Shown here: piece by piece, positions 15,088 to 18,596 of the stretch
Numbering within the stretch: the first letter of the stretch is position 1
How the letters are laid out: the number at the start of each line of letters is the position of its first letter
Translations under genes and position numbers: made by a program
Origin: CAZAMI01 sp964627805
GTDB lineage: Archaea > Thermoproteota > Thermoprotei_A > Sulfolobales > NBVN01
Reading direction: 5' to 3'
DNA length: 18,596 bases
Assembly (NCBI GenBank): GCA_964627805.1
Contig: CAZVLA010000003.1
Coordinates: forward strand, 1 to 18,596
The notes under the pieces: model-generated
What the model saw: the letters and a program-made list of their open reading frames with translations, nothing else
What the model was told of the DNA's origin: nothing
Databases searched by the model: none

Positions 15088-16110
15088 ATGCCCGTAAGTA
15101 AGGAGTACATAGTGAAGAGGGTAGCACTCCTAGTACTTGTTGTTTTCGGTGTACTCGTAATTACCTTCGTAATTACTAGGGTCATACCAGCACACCCGGA
15201 ACTACTTTGGGCGGGTCCCCACGCTACTATGGAGGAGATTAAGAAGGCTAGGGAGGAGCTACACCTAAATGAACCAATACCTATTCAGCTACTACTGTAC
15301 CTGAGGGACTTCATAAGGGGTGATTGGGGGGTCTCATGGAGGACCAAATCACCAGTACTACATGACGTACTAACCGCATTACCGGCTACTCTAGAGTTAG
15401 TAATTACTGCATTCGTAATAGCGTTCGTCGTGGGTATACCGTTAGGTGTTCTAGCTGCTCTTAAAAGAGGCTCAGTAATTGATCATGTAATTAAGGTCGT
15501 TACGGTACTGGGTGCTTCAATGCCTGTATTCTGGTTAGCTATGATAGCTCAGCTAGTCTTCGCTACTTGGCTACACATACTACCAGCTGCTAAGAGAGTT
15601 GATGAGATACTTGTACTTAGGACGGGCTTCCACCCAATAACGGGCTTCTACTTAATAGATGCGTTAATTGAGGGTAACCTACCCGTATTCCTCGACGTAC
15701 TAAGGCACTTAATACTCCCAGCACTAGTACTATCCTTCTACCCAATGAGCTTATGCGCTAGAATGACTAGAGCGATGATGGTTGAGGTACTTAATGAGCA
15801 GTACGTAAGAGCTGCTAGGTCTTGGGGAATCCCAGAGAGGGTAGTTATTTTTAAGTACGCACTAAAGAACGCTATAGCACCCGTGATAGCCTCACTAGGG
15901 CTCTCCTTCGGATACACCATAATAGGTGCCTTCATGGTTGAGTTAATATTCGTTTGGCCTGGCATAGGGTTTTACGCAGCTATGTCCTTACTCAGCTTCG
16001 ACTACCCAGCCATTGTTGGGGTCATAGTCATAGTAGCTATCTTCTACTCCGTAATCAATATGATCGTAGACATCATACACGCAGTAATAGACCCGAGGGT
16101 GAAGTTGTGA
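15088..16110 (+). CDS. dppB: Peptide ABC transporter permease, DppB/OppB type
   Basis: A permease of 340 residues. It begins MPVSKEYIVKRVALLVLVVF with the first helix ending in ITRVIPAHP, the typical DppB/OppB N-terminus. It then has the GDWGVSWRTKSPV loop, several helices, and the EAA loop YVRAARSWGIPERVVIFKYA (about 239-258) that docks on the ATPases, followed by FVWPGIGFYAAMSLLSFDYPAI. The frame is open up to GTG 15037, overlapping the preceding stop, but that 17-residue extension is hydrophilic and unlike the family. ATG 15088 with a GGGGGGA tract 4 nt upstream is the likely start. It forms the pore with the next gene product. The symbol is by analogy; substrate specificity (di- or oligopeptide) is not established. 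Confidence 0.88.
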   Translation: MPVSKEYIVKRVALLVLVVFGVLVITFVITRVIPAHPELLWAGPHATMEEIKKAREELHLNEPIPIQLLLYLRDFIRGDWGVSWRTKSPVLHDVLTALPATLELVITAFVIAFVVGIPLGVLAALKRGSVIDHVIKVVTVLGASMPVFWLAMIAQLVFATWLHILPAAKRVDEILVLRTGFHPITGFYLIDALIEGNLPVFLDVLRHLILPALVLSFYPMSLCARMTRAMMVEVLNEQYVRAARSWGIPERVVIFKYALKNAIAPVIASLGLSFGYTIIGAFMVELIFVWPGIGFYAAMSLLSFDYPAIVGVIVIVAIFYSVINMIVDIIHAVIDPRVKL

Positions 16111-16991
16111 TGATCTCAACCACCGAGTTAAGGATTATTATGAAGGTAATTAGGAGGAACCCAACAGCATTAGCTGGTTTAGTAATAGTTACTTGCTTCG
16201 TAGTCGTAGGTATAATAGCGCCTTACATACTCACTAAACCCGAGGATGCTTGGGGGCTAGCATACCACATAAGTCAGAGGTACTTACCACCATCACCTCA
16301 GCACCCATTCGGTACGGACGCCTACGGTAGGGACATGTTTAATAGGGTATTACTAGGTACTAGGTTCTCCCTAATCATAGCTGTTGGTGTAGTGGGTATA
16401 GCGTTAATCATAGGTGTTCCAGTGGGTTTAGTAGCTGGTTACTTAGGTGGTAGGGTAGGTACTGCATTAATGAGGGTAACCGATATGTTCCTAGCCTTCC
16501 CACCACTACTACTAGCTATAGCGTTAGCAGCTACCTTAGGTAGGGGCTTACTAAACACTATAGTAGCCCTAGCAATCTCTTGGTGGCCGTGGTACGCTAG
16601 GTTAATCTACGTTCAAGTAAACTCAATAAAGAACCTACCATACGTAGACGCAGCTAGGATTACCGGGTTAAGTAGTACATCAATAATGTTTAAGCACGTA
16701 CTACCCAACGCACTAACACCAGTAACTGTTCAGGCAGCACTCGATATGGGGTCAGCAATACTTGAGGCAGCAGGTCTTAGCTTCCTAGGAGTAGGTGTGC
16801 CACCACCAACACCTGAGTGGGGCTTACTAGTTAGTCTGGGGTGGCAGTCAATTAATAGGGCTTGGTGGATATCCTTCTTCCCTGGACTAGCGATACTAGT
16901 CACTGTAGTAGGTTTTAACTTACTAGCTGATGGTGTTAGGGAAGCTATGGATCCTAGGTTAAGGAAGGAGGTACTCATGAGGGGTGTTTAG
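16110..16991 (+). CDS. dppC: Peptide ABC transporter permease, DppC/OppC type
   Basis: A permease of 293 residues. The N-terminal helix (LAGLVIVTCFVVVGIIAPYI) leads to the family signature YLPPSPQHPFGTDAYGRDMF (about 58-77). Later come the EAA loop YVDAARITGLSSTSIMFKHV (about 178-197) with LPNALTPVTVQ and the LSFLGVGVPPPTPEWG motif. ATG 16110 shares its A with the TGA of dppB (TGATG), with GGGTGA 7 nt before it. The same frame is open upstream to 15954, but those 52 residues overlap dppB and do not resemble the family, so they are excluded. It pairs with DppB to form the transmembrane channel. Confidence 0.88.
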   Translation: MISTTELRIIMKVIRRNPTALAGLVIVTCFVVVGIIAPYILTKPEDAWGLAYHISQRYLPPSPQHPFGTDAYGRDMFNRVLLGTRFSLIIAVGVVGIALIIGVPVGLVAGYLGGRVGTALMRVTDMFLAFPPLLLAIALAATLGRGLLNTIVALAISWWPWYARLIYVQVNSIKNLPYVDAARITGLSSTSIMFKHVLPNALTPVTVQAALDMGSAILEAAGLSFLGVGVPPPTPEWGLLVSLGWQSINRAWWISFFPGLAILVTVVGFNLLADGVREAMDPRLRKEVLMRGV

Positions 16992-17980
16992 TGTTGGGTG
17001 AGTTACTTAGGATTGACGAGTTAACGATACATTACTACACCTTAGAAGGTACGGTAAAGGCGGTTAGGGGGGTATGCCTTAAGTTAATGGAGGGTGAGTC
17101 CCTATGCTTAGTTGGTGAGTCAGGTAGTGGTAAGTCGACGCTGGGGCTAGCGATAGCTAAGGCATTACCAACTAATGCTAGGGTAGTATCGGGTAGGATA
17201 TTATTTAGGGGTAGGGACATCACTAAATTAAGTAGTAATGACGCTAGCTGGTACGTAGGTAGGAAAGTAGCTGTGATATTTCAGGACCCAGCAGCTACAT
17301 TTAACCCGCTCTTCACTATAGGTCAGCAGTTAATGGATGTTATTAAGTACAGAACAGGTATTAAGGACGTTAAGGAATTGACTAAGTTAGCTAAGGAGTA
17401 CCTAAGAAAGGTAGGGCTACCGGACCCTGATAGAGTCCTTAGATCATACCCTCACGAATTAAGTGGCGGGATGCTTCAGAGGGTGGCAATAGCTACTGCC
17501 TTAGCTATTAAACCTGAGTTATTAATAGCTGACGAACCTACTACGATGCTTGACGTTACTCTACAAGCTCAGATCCTAGATCTACTTAGGGAGCTTAAGG
17601 AGGAGATGGGGCTCTCCCTGCTATTCATAACCCATAACTTAGGAGTAGCTGCTGAGGTGTGTGATAGAGTAGCTGTTATGTATGCTGGTAAGGTCGTTGA
17701 GGTAGGCGGTATTGAGGAGGTACTCACTAACCCACTACACCCATACACGAGGAAGTTACTTGAGTGCGTACCTAGGGTATCAGTAAAGGTTAGTAGGTTA
17801 AGGCACATACCAGGCACCCTCCCCAACCCCATAAACCCACCTAAGGGGTGCCCGTTTGCTCCTAGGTGTGATGAGGCACTACCTAAGTGTTTTGAGGAGG
17901 AGCCCAAGCTTATTGAAGTAGGTAATGGTCATGAAGTAGCTTGCTTCAAATACTTAAGAGTAGGTGATGAGGGTGAGTGA
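16991..17980 (+). CDS. dppD: Peptide ABC transporter ATP-binding protein, DppD/OppD type
   Basis: An ATPase of 329 residues. It contains Walker A GESGSGKS (42-49), Q-loop FQDP (Q98), signature LSGGM (157-161), Walker B LLIADE (177-182) and the H-loop His in FITHNL (H215). The C-terminal oligopeptide-transporter extension is complete: HPYTRKLLECVP (250-261), a GTLPNP segment, then GCPFAPRCDEALPKC and a last C318. These four Cys (287, 293, 300, 318) match the Cys cluster of DppD-type ATPases that can hold an Fe-S centre. GTG 16991 shares one base with the dppC stop codon and follows GGGGTG. It powers the importer together with the next ATPase. Confidence 0.9.
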   Translation: MLGELLRIDELTIHYYTLEGTVKAVRGVCLKLMEGESLCLVGESGSGKSTLGLAIAKALPTNARVVSGRILFRGRDITKLSSNDASWYVGRKVAVIFQDPAATFNPLFTIGQQLMDVIKYRTGIKDVKELTKLAKEYLRKVGLPDPDRVLRSYPHELSGGMLQRVAIATALAIKPELLIADEPTTMLDVTLQAQILDLLRELKEEMGLSLLFITHNLGVAAEVCDRVAVMYAGKVVEVGGIEEVLTNPLHPYTRKLLECVPRVSVKVSRLRHIPGTLPNPINPPKGCPFAPRCDEALPKCFEEEPKLIEVGNGHEVACFKYLRVGDEGE

Positions 17981-18596
17981 GTTACTGAGGGTTGAGGGCC
18001 TCGTTAAGTACTTCCCCATAAGGTCAGGGATACTAGGTAGGGTAGTTGGGTGGGTTAAGGCTGTAGATGGTATTGACTTAGTAGTAGGTAGTGACTCAGT
18101 AGTTGCTTTGGTTGGTGAGTCCGGATGCGGTAAGACAACAACGGCTAGGTGCGTACTTAAGCTATATGAACCAACATCAGGTAGGATACTCTTCATGGGT
18201 AAGGACATTAGTAGGTTAAGGGGTAGGGAACTTAGGGAGTTTAGGAGGAACGTACAGGCAGTATTCCAGAATCCCTTCCTCTCACTAAACCCTAGAATGA
18301 GGGTTGAGGACATAGTAGCTGAGCCCCTCAAGACACACACTAAGTTAAGTAGGGGTGAGGTTAGGGAGGTGGTTAAGGAGGTTATTGAGGAGGTCGGGCT
18401 CCCTAGGGACGTACTTAATAGGTATCCATACGACTTAAGCGGTGGTCAAGCTCAGAGGGTAGCTATTGCTAGGGCTATAGTACTTAAGCCTAAGCTCGTA
18501 GTCCTTGATGAGCCCACATCAAGTCTAGACGTATCCGTTCAAGCACAGATACTCAATCTACTAACAAAGCTTAAGGAGAGTATGAAGCTATCCTAC
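17973..18596 (+). CDS. dppF: Peptide ABC transporter ATP-binding protein, DppF/OppF type (3' end outside window)
   Basis: The frame runs off the right edge after 208 residues without a stop. It starts SELLRVEGLVKYFPIRSG, the usual OppF/DppF opening, and shows Walker A GESGCGKT (48-55), Q-loop VFQNPFLSLNPRM (Q99), signature LSGGQ (155-159) and Walker B LVVLDE (175-180). The H-loop and C-terminal HPY extension lie beyond the window. GTG 17973 overlaps the dppD stop by 8 nt with GGTGA 5 nt upstream; ATG 17967, overlapping by 14 nt, is an alternative. It is the second nucleotide-binding subunit, forming a heterodimer with DppD. Confidence 0.88.
   Translation, partial: MSELLRVEGLVKYFPIRSGILGRVVGWVKAVDGIDLVVGSDSVVALVGESGCGKTTTARCVLKLYEPTSGRILFMGKDISRLRGRELREFRRNVQAVFQNPFLSLNPRMRVEDIVAEPLKTHTKLSRGEVREVVKEVIEEVGLPRDVLNRYPYDLSGGQAQRVAIARAIVLKPKLVVLDEPTSSLDVSVQAQILNLLTKLKESMKLSY

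Noticed and set aside
17569..17907. 112-codon minus-strand frame inside dppD
   Set aside because: It overlaps a well-supported ATPase with all motifs intact; no start signal or family resemblance.
17964..17992. GTGATGA followed 14 nt later by CTGA at the dppF start, resembling half of a C/D box RNA
   Set aside because: Only one box pair is present and it lies in the coding overlap of dppD and dppF; GGTGATG there is explained by the SD and start codons.
1..18596. Insertion sequences, transposases, integrase attachment sites, tRNA genes or CRISPR arrays
   Set aside because: I saw no transposase or integrase motifs, tRNA-like cloverleaf segments or repeat-spacer arrays on either strand.

Overview
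This window most likely comes from a hyperthermophilic crenarchaeon (Thermoproteota), with Caldivirga/Vulcanisaeta-type Thermoproteales as a guess. Arg is mostly AGG/AGA and Ile mostly ATA. Genes overlap at TGATG/GTGA junctions and carry GGTG-type Shine-Dalgarno (SD) motifs. TATA-like boxes replace bacterial -35/-10 pairs. Exported proteins have many N-glycosylation sequons, and the solute-binding protein has a membrane anchor with a Ser/Thr-rich linker instead of a lipobox.

Layout, left to right. (1) 3-4308, + strand: an operon of three exported proteins. These are the C-terminal part of an alpha-2-macroglobulin-like protein (cut by the window edge), a beta-helix/Ig-domain surface protein and a 130-residue secreted protein. 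(2) 4315-6656, - strand: a DUF2268-like zincin that has lost its catalytic Glu, and upstream of it a winged-helix regulator fused to a repetitive SG[SD]xVxL beta-solenoid. (3) 6850-9803, + strand, divergent from the regulator: an ABC-2 type ATPase and permease, then a membrane-anchored protein with a predicted TIM-barrel (glycosidase-like) domain. The divergent spacer holds a 9-4-9 palindrome that is a candidate operator. (4) 9852-9908, + strand: in the gap between converging genes lies what looks like a complete archaeal C/D box guide RNA. It has C, D', C' and D boxes and two 13-nt guides, and one guide matches a conserved 23S rRNA segment. (5) 9915-10691, - strand: a coiled-coil protein with a PD-(D/E)XK nuclease-like domain. 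(6) 10759-12980, - strand: a DUF917 protein followed by an M29/NicX-like metalloenzyme. (7) 13274-18596, + strand, divergent from block 6: a complete-looking Dpp/Opp-type peptide ABC importer (binding protein, two permeases, two ATPases, the last cut by the window end).

Blocks 6 and 7 can be read as one uptake-and-breakdown unit: the importer brings in oligopeptides or related amides and the two cytoplasmic enzymes process them. Blocks 2 and 3 can be read as a regulator with its export system. Both readings are inferences from gene order. The least ordinary items are the C/D sRNA, the Glu-less zincin, the regulator with a beta-solenoid sensor, and the archaeal alpha-2-macroglobulin operon.
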